Shown here: positions 24,501 through 34,879 of the stretch, piece after piece
How positions within the stretch are numbered: position 1 is the stretch's first letter
How the letters are laid out: each line of letters starts with the position of its first letter
NCBI GenBank assembly: GCA_034509755.1
Contig: CM067552.1
Location: 16,401,001 to 16,465,000 of the forward strand
Reading direction: 5' to 3'
Source of the DNA: Anisodus tanguticus
Lineage: Eukaryota; Streptophyta; Magnoliopsida; Solanales; Solanaceae
Length of the DNA: 64,000 nucleotides
Made by a program: the position numbers and the translations under genes
Notes under the pieces: model-generated
What the model saw: only the letters and a program-made list of their open reading frames with translations
Databases searched by the model: none
Told to the model about the DNA's origin: nothing

Positions 24501-25710
24501 CTTAATTCTGTTCTCCATATTAGAATCGTTCACGCAAACTTCTTTGAACCAGATCCAAAAGTGAGACACCTAATTTAATTTTAGGGGTGTTAAATTCATG
24601 TTAAACAAAATCATAAAGTGAGTTAAAAGTACAAATTCGGGAAAAATAATATTCTCTCTATTTCATTTTATGTATTTTAGTTTGATTGAATACTGTAATG
24701 AATGGATCTTGGGCCTAACTCAACTCCAAAAACTAGCTTGTAGGGTGATGATTGTCCAAGTCCATATAAGGAGTCCATGTTCCCATTTCATATCCGATGT
24801 GAGACTCTTAACACTCCCCTGCACGCCCAGACATTGTTAACTGGAGTGTGGATAATATAATTTGGGGGCCCAACATCGGTGAACAAAGAATTGGAATGGA
24901 CCTGGCTCTGATACCATGTAATGAATGGATCTTGGGCCTAATTCAACCCCAAAAGCTAGCTTGTAGGGTGAAGATTGTCCAAGTCCATATAAGGAGTCTA
25001 TGTTCTCATTTCATATCCGATGTGAGACTCTTAACAAATACAAAGTTTAAGTAAGATGATAAAGAAATATTTTGAATCTTGTAGTCTAAGGAGAGTATAA
25101 TATACCAAAAGTACCCTTTGAATTAATTTATGATTTTTAAACGTGGCATATCATTCCGACAAATAAGTGTTATGAAAGATAAATGTTAATATTGATATCA
25201 AAAAATTAATAAATATAAGAAGATGACTTTTTTTTTTTTTTGCAATATGCTAAAAAAAGTAGAATGACATTTAAATTGAAAAGTAGGAAGTAATGCACAA
25301 GTTATAACTGTTATTGTCGACTAAAATTTAATTAGGAAAGAAATAGAAATACATGGAAAGAACAATCTACTCCAGGTCTATCCAATTTATGTGACATGTT
25401 TTCTTTTTCGTTAGTATAAAAGAGAATTAACTTTCAATATCAAATTTACCGGTAATGAAATTATTTACAAACCACAAAAATATCTATGACTTATTTTATA
25501 TCACAAGTGGAAAGAGCAAAAAACATACCATCCCATCTCGGACATGGCATATGGGAGACTGAGGACACCAGCGCCAACCATGGCAGTGACATTATGAAAA
25601 GTGGAGTACCACCATTTCGCATTTCGATCGGATGTGACGGGAAGCCATGCATCTATGGCTTTCTCCTCCTCCGTTCTAGTATCTATCTCTTTTTCATTAG
25701 CACGAGCCAT
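21544..25710 (-). CDS. LHT1: Lysine/histidine transporter, LHT1-like amino acid permease
   Basis: Six exons on the minus strand: 25710-25529, 23942-23162, 22232-22127, 21975-21884, 21806-21738, 21642-21544 (TGA at 21546-21544). All introns are GT...AG. The joined product is 442 aa, close to the ~446 aa of Arabidopsis LHT1. Matching landmarks in order: WLPVTSDRNAKWWYS and FHNVTAMVGAGVLSLPYAM (residues ~22-56), WQMVEMHEMVPGKRFDRYHE, VTGGKSLKKFHE, FVLSHLPNFNSISLVSLAAA, GDVAFAYAGHNVVLEIQAT, IPSTPEKPSKGPMWKGVWVA, VVVHVIGSYQ, and a C-terminus PFFGGLMGFFGGFALAPTSY ... VLSPIGGMW. The family (AAAP/ATF) are plasma-membrane H+/amino-acid symporters with about 10-11 hydrophobic helices, and LHT1 takes up neutral, acidic and basic amino acids in roots and mesophyll. 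No stop or frameshift was seen. Intron 1 (1586 bp) carries two TRIMs. Orthology to LHT1 itself rather than a close paralogue is inferred. Confidence 0.95.
22640..22832. mobile_element. Stowaway-like MITE remnant in LHT1 intron 2
   Basis: AT-rich stretch ending aaattaaagtggagggagta, the typical terminal repeat of Stowaway-type MITEs, with a decayed opposite end (tagtccgttctcgtagatgg). Flank TA. Degenerate. Confidence 0.45.
22940..23133. mobile_element. Stowaway-like MITE in LHT1 intron 2
   Basis: Left end ccattcgtcccaatttatgtg and right end ttctttttggacggagta form imperfect inverted repeats of the CTCCGTCCCAATTTATGTG type. It lies only ~30 bases from the exon 2 donor at 23161. About 190 bp, A/T-rich, non-coding. 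Confidence 0.6.
23986..24318 (-). mobile_element. TRIM retrotransposon A in LHT1 intron 1
   Basis: Two direct repeats of about 110-120 bp (23986-24105 and 24209-24318) flank a ~100-bp interior. Minus strand: the LTR starts TGTTAAGAGTCCCACATCGG and ends ...TTTACA; the interior has a primer site related to initiator tRNA-Met next to the LTR (plus: ggccctgatacta) and a short purine tract at the other end. Target duplication caaag is perfect at 23981-23985 and 24319-24323. Total 333 bp; non-coding, as expected for terminal-repeat retrotransposons in miniature. Confidence 0.9.
24655..25295. mobile_element. Stowaway-like MITE remnant interrupted by TRIM B
   Basis: Sequence ctctctatttcattttatg on the left and gaaaagtaggaagta on the right resemble degenerate Stowaway-type ends. 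The interior reads continuously across TRIM B when the TRIM and one target copy are ignored. The assignment is tentative because the ends are decayed. Confidence 0.45.
24694..25036 (-). mobile_element. TRIM retrotransposon B in LHT1 intron 1
   Basis: Two 120-bp direct repeats (24694-24813 and 24917-25036) differ at only a few positions. The minus-strand primer site TGGTATCAGAGCC is exact (plus: ggctctgatacca, 24904-24916) and abuts the LTR. A purine tract (gcaggggag on the minus strand) abuts the other LTR. Duplication aatac is perfect at 24689-24693 and 25037-25041. 343 bp, same family and orientation as TRIM A, but better preserved and so probably younger. Confidence 0.95.
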
Positions 25711-26030
25711 TGCTTTTCTTTCTTACTTACTTACTTACTTATCGGAATAGATTATTTTTCTGTTTAGTTTTCAACTGTATATATTGTTTTCGTGGAATGT
25801 TTGATTATCAACAAAAAGATTTCTTTTTTTTTTCTTTTTAGTTTGTGGAGGGAACCGAAAGTGTAAAGAAGAATTAGAAGTTAGAGATAAACAGGGAACA
25901 AAGAAGGACTCAACGTGAATATAGAGTCCATAGATTTATCCCTAGGAAATTAAAGAAGCACATGCAGTTCCCTCACTGTATTGGCTTTTGTAAACTGCTC
26001 TTATATATAAGTTACCCGAAAATGGCGACT
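25711..26030 (-). promoter_or_regulatory. Putative promoter and 5' UTR of the LHT1-like gene
   Basis: A TATA-type block ttatatataa (26001-26010, reads the same on the minus strand) lies about 290 bases upstream of the ATG at 25710, implying a 5' UTR of roughly 260 bases. A run of TTAC repeats (ttacttacttacttactta) lies at 25722-25741 in the presumed leader. No other regulatory motif was identified with confidence. Confidence 0.5.
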
Positions 26031-26840
26031 TGTTTTAGAGGCTGTTGGTGGCTCCGCATGTCCAGAGAACTATTATGTCCAAAAATTGTCTAGACCCTAT
26101 AATTACCACAAGATTGTTTAAAGCCTAAAAAGTAGGTCAAATATTAACCTAAAATTTCCCTAATAATAAGGGTTCTCAAGATGTGGACAAATTGTGTGTG
26201 ACAAAAAATTTCGCAAACTCAACCTAATATATTGTCGTTGTTAAATTTATTCTTCAAAAAACAATTTAGTGGATCATAATTCATTAGCACTATAGCATGC
26301 AAATTTATACGTTCATAATACATAAACTTCTTAAGTTTTTTCTTTTCTTCTAATAGTGGAAGTATGAACATTTTATTAAAAGAACTATTTTCACGGCACA
26401 TATATACTGAATGTATTATATGGTTTCATCTTTGATTCCATTAAGAAATACCATATTTTTTCAATAATGCAATAAGAGAGACCAGGAAGGAATTCCAAGA
26501 GACTGTCCAAATAATAACAGTGAACCCAACTCCATTTCAACCAACAAATCCTTGACATCAAACACAATTGTATCTGTCAATTGCTCAGCAAATGAACATT
26601 AGACACTCAACCATGTCACCCTACACTAGAAACAAAGTTGATATTTGTTAAGCGAATTAGTTGATCTCTATATATATTCTTAAGGTAATTAGTTGGCTTC
26701 TTGATTTCTTGGGCCGAACATAGAAATACATAAAAGTTCCATTACTAATGTTTTAACAGGAATCATGTTGAAACCTTGACATGTCCGCTTCACAAGAAGA
26801 AGTAATAGGCTAGAATGGTGCATCATAAAGATCACACTAA
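26031..26840. other. Intergenic, no gene
   Basis: AT-rich DNA upstream of the transporter gene. No coding frame or repeat boundary was recognised before the MITE that starts at 26841. Confidence 0.5.
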
Positions 26841-27265
26841 GGGGTCGTGCGGTAGAGTGTATTAGTAATGATCGTATTAGTAATGCTGATATTAGTTATG
26901 CTGAAATGATTTCTTATCCACCGTTTAGTTTGGTGTATTAAAACATTGCATAACTCTAAAAAAATATTTTTTTACAAAAGAATCCTCCACATTATTTAGC
27001 TTTGTACACTATTTTTATTGCAACAATTTTACTCTCTTCAAAACCTATTTTTATTACAACAATTTTATTGCAACGTCCATTTTTGTTTTCATAATCACAC
27101 ATAAAAAGAATAATTGAAAGAAAAGAATTTGTTTTTGCTGGGAAAGAAAAGCATATAATGAACCCCTATTCTGTTTTTTTCTTCTTTTTTTGCTTCGTTT
27201 AGAGGTGCTGGGATTATTTTCCTGAATCTATGATGAACTGTTTGTTTCAAAGAATGCTCGCATTG

Positions 27266-27578
27266 CTTGTTAAATATACACAATATACACACAATATACA
27301 TGTGTATATTGTGTATATTGTGTATATTAGGTCTCGGCTATGCTCATGGATTGGCCCTCGGATGGGCTGATTATTATGTGTAATTTATGGTAAATATTTA
27401 GTATCCTAGTTTAGGTAATATTGTAATATAATTAGTATTGTATTACCATAATTAGTGTATTACCATAAATGTATAGAATAAGGTTTTAGGAATAGAATAG
27501 GAATAGGATTCTCCTATTATGTAACTTGTATATATAGCCTTTCAATTAATGAAAATAATAAAGGGATTATTTCTTCCA
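27266..27578 (+). repeat. 5' LTR of the copia element
   Basis: 313 bp, TG...CA. Begins with alternating tatacac/gtgtata repeats that can form a hairpin around the central acatgtgt (27298-27304). The block gtatatatagcc near 27530 may be the promoter TATA. Confidence 0.92.
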
Positions 27579-27590
27579 TGGTATCAAGAG
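27579..27590 (+). other. Primer-binding site of the copia element
   Basis: tggtatcaagag directly follows the 5' LTR; one base from the initiator tRNA-Met site TGGTATCAGAG. Confidence 0.85.
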
Positions 27591-27746
27591 TCTAGGTCTT
27601 AAAAATCCTCACTCTATAATCTCCTATTTTCCGTCGACAATTCCCCCATTTCTGAGACATTGTGCTCTCGGTTTGTGTGCCGACGGGAACCCTTTTCTTC
27701 CTAATTTTTTCTCCCTAATATCTCATTCGCATATTGTTCTATCAAC

Positions 27747-28610
27747 ATGTCTACATCCCGGAACATGTTTCATCCTGCCCTCACAGTTTCTAACATCAAG
27801 AATAACATCCCCCTCGTTCTTGAAATAGAAAATGTCCAATATGCGACGTGGGCCGAACTGTTCAAAATTCACGCACGATCGCATCAAGTCATCCATCACA
27901 TAATCCCCGCGGCTCTTGGGATACTGAGGTGCCAAAGCGCGAGGATGATCCTAAGTTGTGGACGACTATTGATGCTACCGTTCTTCAGTGGATATATTCC
28001 ACCATATCTATCGACCTTTTGCAAACAATTATTGAGCATGACGCTACGGCACAAGCAACTTGGGATAGACTATGTGATATATTCCAAGATAATCAAAATT
28101 CTAGAGCCGTTACCCTTGAGCAGGATTTCTCCCACGTCAATATGGAAGATTTCCCTAATGTTTCAGCTTATTGCAAAAGATTAAAGGAATTGGCGGACCA
28201 ACTTCGCAACGTTGGCGCGCCAGTTTCGAACGATCGTTTGGTCCCCCAAATGGTTTCCGGCCTCTCCGAGGCCTATAGTGGTGTGGGAAAACTTATTCGG
28301 CAAAGCAATCCGCTTCCGCAATTTTATCAGGCTCGTTCTATGCTTACACTAGAAGAAGCAGACATGGCCAAGCGAGCGGCTATCGGCACTAGTCCCATAG
28401 TCATGATGATTGAGTCCACGGTGTAACCTATCGGTTCCAACAACTCGAGCCAAAATCGCAACAACGGTGGCGGAAAAAAGGGTGGCGGCAAAAAGGGTGG
28501 AAATAAGAAAAATAATGGCAAAAACCGCGGCAGCAACAACAGCAGCAGCCGACAGAATGGTGGTGGCGGTAGGGGTCCTCGCGGTGGTCAGCATCAGCAA
28601 CAGTAGTTTT
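27747..28610 (+). pseudogene. Copia gag, frameshifted
   Basis: From the ATG at 27747 (start MSTSRNMFHPALTVSN) the frame gives a copia-type gag N-terminus with YATWAELFKIHARSH, then shifts frame near 27900. It goes on in the next frame (KLWTTIDATVLQWIYSTIS, TAQATWDRLCDIFQD, FSHVNMEDFPNVSAYCKRLK, MVSGLSEAYSG), ends in a TAA at 28424-28426, and past it a basic Gly/Asn/Lys/Gln-rich tail is readable to about 28605. Gag forms the virus-like particle. Classical CCHC knuckle residues are not obvious; the basic tail may serve in RNA binding. Not functional as it stands. Confidence 0.85.
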
Positions 28611-29240
28611 GGGGCCCACAGTGGGCCCCTATGTAATGGCAGTGGGCCCCACAACAACAACAGTTTGGGCCCAGCCAGCTGCAGTTTCAGCCAAATTGGC
28701 AGTGGCCAGCCCGGCGGCCAGTCCCACCCCGGTCGGCCAAGTCCCGATTCTGACCGACGACCGGGCCGAGGCCAAGACCGCAAGCAGGGGTGCTTGGGCC
28801 TCGCCCCCGCAAGCCCATCACGTAGCAGCACCCACGCATACCGACATCGAAGCCGCAATGCACACGCTTGGTTTAAATCCACCTGACCCAAATTGGTATA
28901 TGGACACAGGGGCCACTACCCATATGACATCTGATTCAGGTACGCTCTAGTCTTATTCCAATTTGAGCAACCCCCGCGGTATAATTGTTGGTAATGGTAA
29001 TTCTATTCCAATTCGTGGTTATGGTCATAAAACCTTATCTCCCCCTCATCCTCCTCTTATCTTGAAAAACACCCTATACACCCCCAAATTGATTAAAAAC
29101 TTAGTCTCTGTCCGTAAATTCACTACTGACAATTCTGTTTCTATTGAATTTGATCCATTTGGTTTCTCTGTGAAGGATTTCAAGACTGGGAGTCCTCTCA
29201 TGAGGTGTGATAGTAGGGGAGATCTTTATCCTATCACACC

Positions 29241-29552
29241 TAGACCTGTCCATAGGGTCGGGGACCCGCCCGGCCCGGCCCAAAAAAAACGGGGGCCGGG
29301 GATCGGCTTTTAGGGCCGACCCGAGAGCCACCGACCGACGAGGGTCAGGGTCGGGCCAGGGTCAAAAAAAATTACCCGTCTGACCCGGCCCCCGCCCGAC
29401 CCGACCTCGGCCCGACCTTGGCCCGACCCCGACCCGACCTCGGCCCGACCCCGACCCGCATATTTTTTTAATATAATTTTTGTTATTTTTCCTTCATTAA
29501 TATTTATTTTGTACTTATATATATTTTTGTCATTAATAAGTGATATAATGCT

Positions 29553-29598
<46 letters not shown>

Positions 29599-30176
29599 CT
29601 CTAATCTACATTTAGCTCGACATAAAATAAGATAAAAACGGTAGCTGATTATTAATTATATATTTATATTATTAGTCATATTTTGTTAATATCACGGAAG
29701 CATAATGTAGGGAGATAAAGTAGTTGTAAATTGGTGAAACTTTAAATGGTCATAACTTTGCGCTCGGATGTCCGTTTTATCCATTTTTTTTTTGAATTTG
29801 CATATTTTTTCGAGACAGGGCCGGTCAAGCTGCCATAAGGCGGTTTGGCGCAGCCAATTTTTAGAAAAACGTCAGTTTTGCCAATCAATTTGTGTTTTTC
29901 CCAAATCGATTTCTAATTTTCTTTTTCTTTAGTCAAGATTTCACGATATACAATACATTTCAACGTCGAAATTTCGTGGTAATGTAGGGGTGATTACCAA
30001 TTTCAGTTTTGAAAATTCAAATTTTTTTTTTTTTAAAAAAAAATCTCGCCCCGACCCGACCCGACCCGAACTGACCCTGCCCGCCAAAAAAAAATCATCG
30101 GGTCAGGTCGGGCAAGGAGGAAAAAAAAAAGCCACCCGGCCCTGACCCGGCCCGACCCGACCTTTGGACAGGTCTA
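29241..30176. mobile_element. hAT-type non-autonomous element inside the copia pol
   Basis: Ends TAGACCTGTCCATAGG and (minus strand) TAGACCTGTCCAAAGG form a 16-bp inverted repeat with one mismatch. The 8-bp duplication atcacacc is perfect at 29233-29240 and 30177-30184, which defines the hAT superfamily. 936 bp with no transposase. Both subterminal regions are very rich in CCCGACCC/GGGTCGGG words, while the middle is A/T-rich. The copia pol reading resumes in register if the element and one target copy are ignored. Confidence 0.95.
29554..29597. repeat. (TA)n microsatellite
   Basis: About 44 bases of uninterrupted ta repeat within the hAT element. Confidence 0.95.
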
Positions 30177-33088
30177 ATCACACCCAGTTCCGGTCCATCG
30201 AGTCAAACCCTGCCGTCAGCCTTTGCAGCCATTTCTCCTTCCTTGTGGCATGCTCGTCTTGGTCATCCGGGGTCTTCTATTTTGACATCTTTAGATAAAA
30301 ATAGTTTTATTTCATGTAAGGGTACGAGTCATACTCAAAATTGTCAATCTTGTTCTTTAGGAAAAATTGTTAAGTTGCCGTTTGTAGACTCCAAATCTCA
30401 TACTTTAATGCCATTTGATATTATTCATAGCGACTTATGGACGTCTCCTGTTCTTAGTTCGGTGGGTCATCGATATTATGTTCTCTTTTTGGATGATTAT
30501 TCTAAGTTTTTATGGACGTTTCCGATACCAAAAAAATCGCAAGTCTTTTCCATCTTCCTAAAATTTAGAGCATTCAACAGAACCCAATTCGACCGAGAAA
30601 TCAAAAATATTCAGTGTGATAATGGCAAAGAATATGACAATGGGGTGTTTTGGAAATTCTGTGCTAATAATGGGATAAATTTTCATTTTTCTTGTCCTCA
30701 TACATCTTCACAAAATGGGAAAGCCGAACGCAAAATTCATTCCATCAATAACATTATCCGCACTCTATTAATTCATGCTTCCGTACCTCCATATTTTTGG
30801 CATCACGCTCATCAAATGGCTACATATCTCCTTAACATAATTCCTTCCAAAGGTCTGACATATTCTTCCCCCCTATAAATTTTATATAATAAAACTCCTT
30901 CTTATTCTCATCTTCGGGTTTTTGGGTGTTTATGTTATCCGTTATTCCCATCCACCACAATTAACAACTTCAGGCCCGGTCTACTCCGTGTGTGTTTTTG
31001 GGTTTTCCATCTAATCATCGTGGCTACAAATGCTTTGATTTATCCTATAATAAAATTATCATTAATCGCCATGTCATTTTTGATGAATCCCAATTTCCAT
31101 TTTCAAAAGATAATACTCCCGTGCCTAGTTCGTATAATTTTTTGGATGATAATATATCCCCATATGTTATTCAACATTTTTCGGATATATCCCGCACCCC
31201 AAATTCTCCAGCGGGCCCACTGCCCGCTGCGTCTACAGTTCCGCGCCCACCCCTAGTTTCCAGTTCTGGATTTGGGCCGAGGTCTGCCCCAGTTTCCGAC
31301 ACTGGCCCAGTTTCCGACACTGGCCCAGTTACCGAGCCCATTCCACCATTTGGGCCAGTCTCGGCATCAGTCTCCAGTTCCGAGTCCAGATTGGGGCCAG
31401 TAGGCCCACTGCCTGCTGGCCGGTCATCCCCAAACCCTGCAAATTCCCAAAATCCACCCAATTCTTCCTCGAGTCATAGACCGATCACTCATAGTCAACG
31501 GGGTGTTTTTACACCAAAACGACATTTTAATTTACATTCTAATGTTTCTAAATCCCCCTTGCCCCGTAATCCTGTGTTTGCCTTAAATGACCCGAATTGG
31601 AAAATTGCTATGACTGATGAATATAATGCTCTTATTGATAATAATATGTGGGAGTTGGTGCCCCGTCCATCTGGTCTTAATATTATCAGGTCTATGTGGA
31701 TTTTTGCTCATAAGGAGAACTCCGATGGTTTATTTGCCCAACATAAGGCACGACCTGTGGGTGATGGTAAGACTCAGCAGGTTGGTATTGATTATGGTGA
31801 GACTTTTAGTCCGGTGGTCAAGCCGGCTACCATTCGCACCGTACTTAGCTTGGCTCTTTCGAAGGCATGGCCTATTCATCAGTTGGATGTCAAGAATGCT
31901 TTCCTACATGGTGATCTCAAAGAAACAGTCTATATGCATCAGCCGTTGGGATTCAGGGATCCCAACCATCCTTATCATGTCTGTTTATTGAAGAAGTCCT
32001 TATATGGGCTGAAGCAGTCTCCCAGGGCCTGGTATACAAGGTTTTCTAACTATGTTTCGACTATTGGGTTCACTCACAGCAGGTCAGATAATTCCTTGTT
32101 CATCTACCGCCGTGGTTCGTCCTTGACCTACATTCTATTGTATGTGGATGATATCATTTTGACTGCCTCTTCCAATGCCTTACGCCAGTCTATCATGACC
32201 ATGCTCAGCTCTGAGTTTGCTATGAAAGACTTAGGGCCCTTGAGTTACTTTTTTGGGGATTGTCGTCAATCGTCATTCAAATGGATTGTTCTTATCTCAA
32301 CGAAAGTATGCAGCTGAGATCATCGAGAGGGTTGTGATGTCATTCTGTAAGTCCACTTCCACTCCAGTGGATACGAAACCCAAGCTTAGTGCCGCGGCCG
32401 GCGTACCCTACGAGGATCCGATCCGCTATCGCAGTCTTGCAGGGGCCCTTCAGTATCTTACCTTTACGAGACCGGATATTACGTATGTTGTTCAACAGGT
32501 GTGTTTATGCATGCATGATCCCAGATTTGAGCACATGAATGCGCTCAAACGCATCATTCGGTATATTCAAGGTACACTTGACTATGGGTTGCATCTATAT
32601 CCTTCCTCGACGTCCACACTTATCTCGTATACAGATGCTGATTGGGGTGGCTGTCCCAACACCAGACGGTCCACGTCAGGATATTGTATGTTTCTTAGCA
32701 ATAACTTGGTCTCCTGGTCTGCAAAGCGTCAGTCGACTCTATCCCGCTCAAGTGCCGAGGCTGAATATCGAGGGGTAGCTAATGTGGTCTCAGAATCATG
32801 TTGGTTACGTAATTTGCTTTTGGAGCTTCATTATCCCATTCAGAAGGCAACCTTGGTATATTGCAATAATATTATGGTAATCCGATTCAGCACCAACACA
32901 CTAAACATATCGAGATGGACATCCACTTTGTCCGTGAAAAGGTTGCCCGTGGTCAAGTTCGCGTATGCCATATCTCGTCGAGATATCAAATTGCCGACAT
33001 CTTTACAAAGGGACTTCCCTCGGTCCTTTTTGAAGATTTTAGGGACAATCTCAGCGTTCGAAGACCGCCCGCTATGACTGTGGGGGTG

Positions 33089-33387
33089 TGTTAAATATAC
33101 ACAATATACAAATATACATGTGTATATTGTGTATATTAGGTCTCGGCTATGCTCACGGATTGGCCCTCGGATGGGCTGATTATTATGTGTAATTTATGGT
33201 AAATATTTAGTATCCTAGTTTAGGTAATGTTGTAATATGATTAGTATTGCATTACCATAATTAGTGTATTACCATAAATGTATAGAATAAGGTTTTAGGA
33301 ATATAATAGGAATAAGATTCTCATATTATGTAACTTGTATATATAACCTTTCAATTAATGAAAATAATAATGAGATTATTTCTTTTA
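33089..33387 (+). repeat. 3' LTR of the copia element
   Basis: 299 bp, preceded by the purine tract gggggtg. It lacks part of the tgtgtatatt repeats seen in the 5' LTR. Terminal CA has changed to TA. Confidence 0.92.
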
Positions 33388-33392
33388 TTGCT

Positions 33393-33714
33393 ATTTAAAT
33401 AAAGCATATTTGAAGCAATGCAATTTAAGATCTTTTTACGAGAACAAAACACGATATTTTGAAAATAATTAATTAAGGGACTTTAGGGGCACTTATGTCT
33501 TTAATCATATTTATGCATGTATTAAAAACTCTTGCATTGCTAATATCATGGTTTGCTATGTATTAGTTATGCAGGCGATAATACCAAATAAGGTGTATAA
33601 CTAATGCTTATGTTGGTTATATATAGATTGAAAAAGTGTTCCAAACAAGGGATTAGTAATACACAAATCTAATTTATGCTTTATTTTCTCTAATGCATCA
33701 TACCAAACGACCCC
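33393..33714. other. Right part of the split PIF-like MITE
   Basis: Non-coding continuation of the MITE after the copia insertion, ending in the inverted repeat taccaaacgacccc at 33701-33714. Confidence 0.8.
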
Positions 33715-33719
33715 TAAGG

Positions 33720-34790
33720 GTAAGGGAAAACGAACCATTATTTTTCTCTTCACGTTCTTCTCGGTAAGAGTATCTTCCTTGCACTGCAAAGGCCCCCATA
33801 AATCAATTCAAAAATCTTAGTAGCTATATTATCACTTAAAAGAGATACATTTCTTGTTTGTTTTGCCTACTGACAGAAATCACACACTTTATGATCTAAT
33901 CTAACACTATTCTTCTTCATGCCTAATGCAGAAATTAATTTTGTCACTTGCATTAAAGGATGACCAAGTCTCTTGTGTCATAGATAAAAAAAAATCACAG
34001 CTTCTGCCTTCATAGCTTGTATCTGCAGCACGTTCCAAAAGTTGTAAAGTCTATCTTGTCGTTCACTCACTCTAATTAGCTTCCTCATGATGAAGTCCTA
34101 TATATAGCACACATAATTTTATTAAATATGACATCGCAATTTAAATGATCAATTATTTGCAGCATAGAAATTAAATTCCATGTTAAATCTGGAACATTAA
34201 GGACATCCTTCAACCATATCGTATTTGTCAGCATGATCGTTACCTATTTGGTAGCCACCGAGTTACTTCCATCTGGAAGCCCATCCGAACACTTAAGAAT
34301 GTCCCGTTGATTACACATCCCTTCCTGATTACCTGTCACATGGTTGATAGCTCCGGTGTCAATCATCCAGGATGAGTTTCTAGTCTTACCATCAATCTTG
34401 TCATTTGTGTTTGATCTTTGAGACTTCAATATCCCAATCATAGTCTGCCAATAATTGTTGCTCCATTCAGATGGTCATGTCTAACCTATGTTCATCGGAC
34501 CAGGCTTAGAGGGATTCCCATCCTTGGTCACCACAGTGTTAGTCCAGTAGTTTCTTCTTTCTTGATCAAATACCACTTCTATTTTGACGTGGTTGTCCTC
34601 CTCCTCGTCCACTTTTCTTCCCATCACCCTTTGGATTACCCGGCCACCAGTTCAGGCAACCAATGAGCTGAAAGCATTCTTCAACGCCGTGACTGGATTT
34701 TTTGCAATATGAGCAAAATAAACCATTATTTTCCTTCACTTTGATCCCGGTAAGAGTATCTACCTTGCACTACAAAGGCCATGGTTTCAC
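33720..34790 (-). pseudogene. Ty1/copia gag-pol fragment
   Basis: On the minus strand, from about 34780 down, pieces of a second copia family appear in the normal order: a zinc knuckle (CSYCKKSSHGVEECFQLIG near 34660-34720), protease (SSWMIDTGAINHVTGNQ near 34330-34375), a linker (LKDVLNVPDLTWNLISM) and GAG-pre-integrase (HKRLGHPLMQVTKLI near 33940-33985), followed by CDFCQ. Many stops break it. A ~65-base segment (33725-33790) repeats the segment at 34713-34782 just outside the fragment, in the same orientation. No LTR was found. Dead remnant. Confidence 0.75.
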
Positions 34791-34879
34791 TCCGGTCATA
34801 TATTTTATGCGAGACCACTTTCATATGCTCTTCTTGTACCTACTTCAAATAGATTTTGTTCAAGGATGACAACAAGTCT

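Larger units (their letters stand above)
28615..33080 (+). pseudogene. Copia pol: protease, integrase, RT, RNase H, broken
   Basis: Pieces in order: protease (WYMDTGATTHMTSDSG near 28895-28940) followed by a TAG at about 28948; a leader with LKNTLYTPKLIKNLVSV; the hAT insertion 29241-30176; GAG-pre-integrase (LWHARLGHP, QNCQSCSLGK); integrase core with HSDLW, CDNGKEYDN and SQNGKAERK (D, D, E catalytic set present); a stop at 30876 and a frameshift near 30975; reverse transcriptase (WELVPRP, ETFSPVVKPATIRTVLSLA, LDVKNAFLHGDL, KSLYGLKQSPRAWY and catalytic YVDDIIL near 32143); a frameshift near 32255; RNase H (YTDADWGGC, SRSSAEAEYR). A last frameshift near 32870 garbles the end. The DDE, YVDD and DTG residues survive, so decay is mainly by indels. 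Confidence 0.92.
27266..33387 (+). mobile_element. Ty1/copia retrotransposon, full length but inactive
   Basis: LTRs at 27266-27578 and 33089-33387 start TGTTAAATATACACAATATA. Duplication ttgct is perfect at 27261-27265 and 33388-33392. The primer site tggtatcaagag (27579-27590) and the tract gactgtgggggtg before the 3' LTR complete the structure. Domain order gag, protease, integrase, reverse transcriptase, RNase H is that of copia elements. Without the hAT insertion the element is about 5.2 kb. The 3' LTR ends TTA instead of CCA. LTR differences are few, mainly small indels in the tgtgtatatt-type repeats and some substitutions. Confidence 0.95.
26841..33714. mobile_element. PIF/Harbinger-like MITE, split by a copia element
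   Basis: Left end GGGGTCGTGCGGTAGAGTG and right end (minus strand) GGGGTCGTTTGGTATGATG form inverted repeats, flanked on both sides by TAA (26838-26840 and 33715-33717), the 3-bp target duplication typical of PIF/Harbinger and Tourist-like elements. Without the copia insertion at 27266-33387 and its duplicated target the MITE is about 0.75 kb, A/T-rich and non-coding. Confidence 0.85.

Noticed and set aside
28327..28950. Several long overlapping frames on both strands rich in Gly, Pro, Ala or Cys
   Set aside because: They shadow the repetitive, GC-rich end of copia gag and the start of pol; only the gag/protease frame has recognisable motifs.
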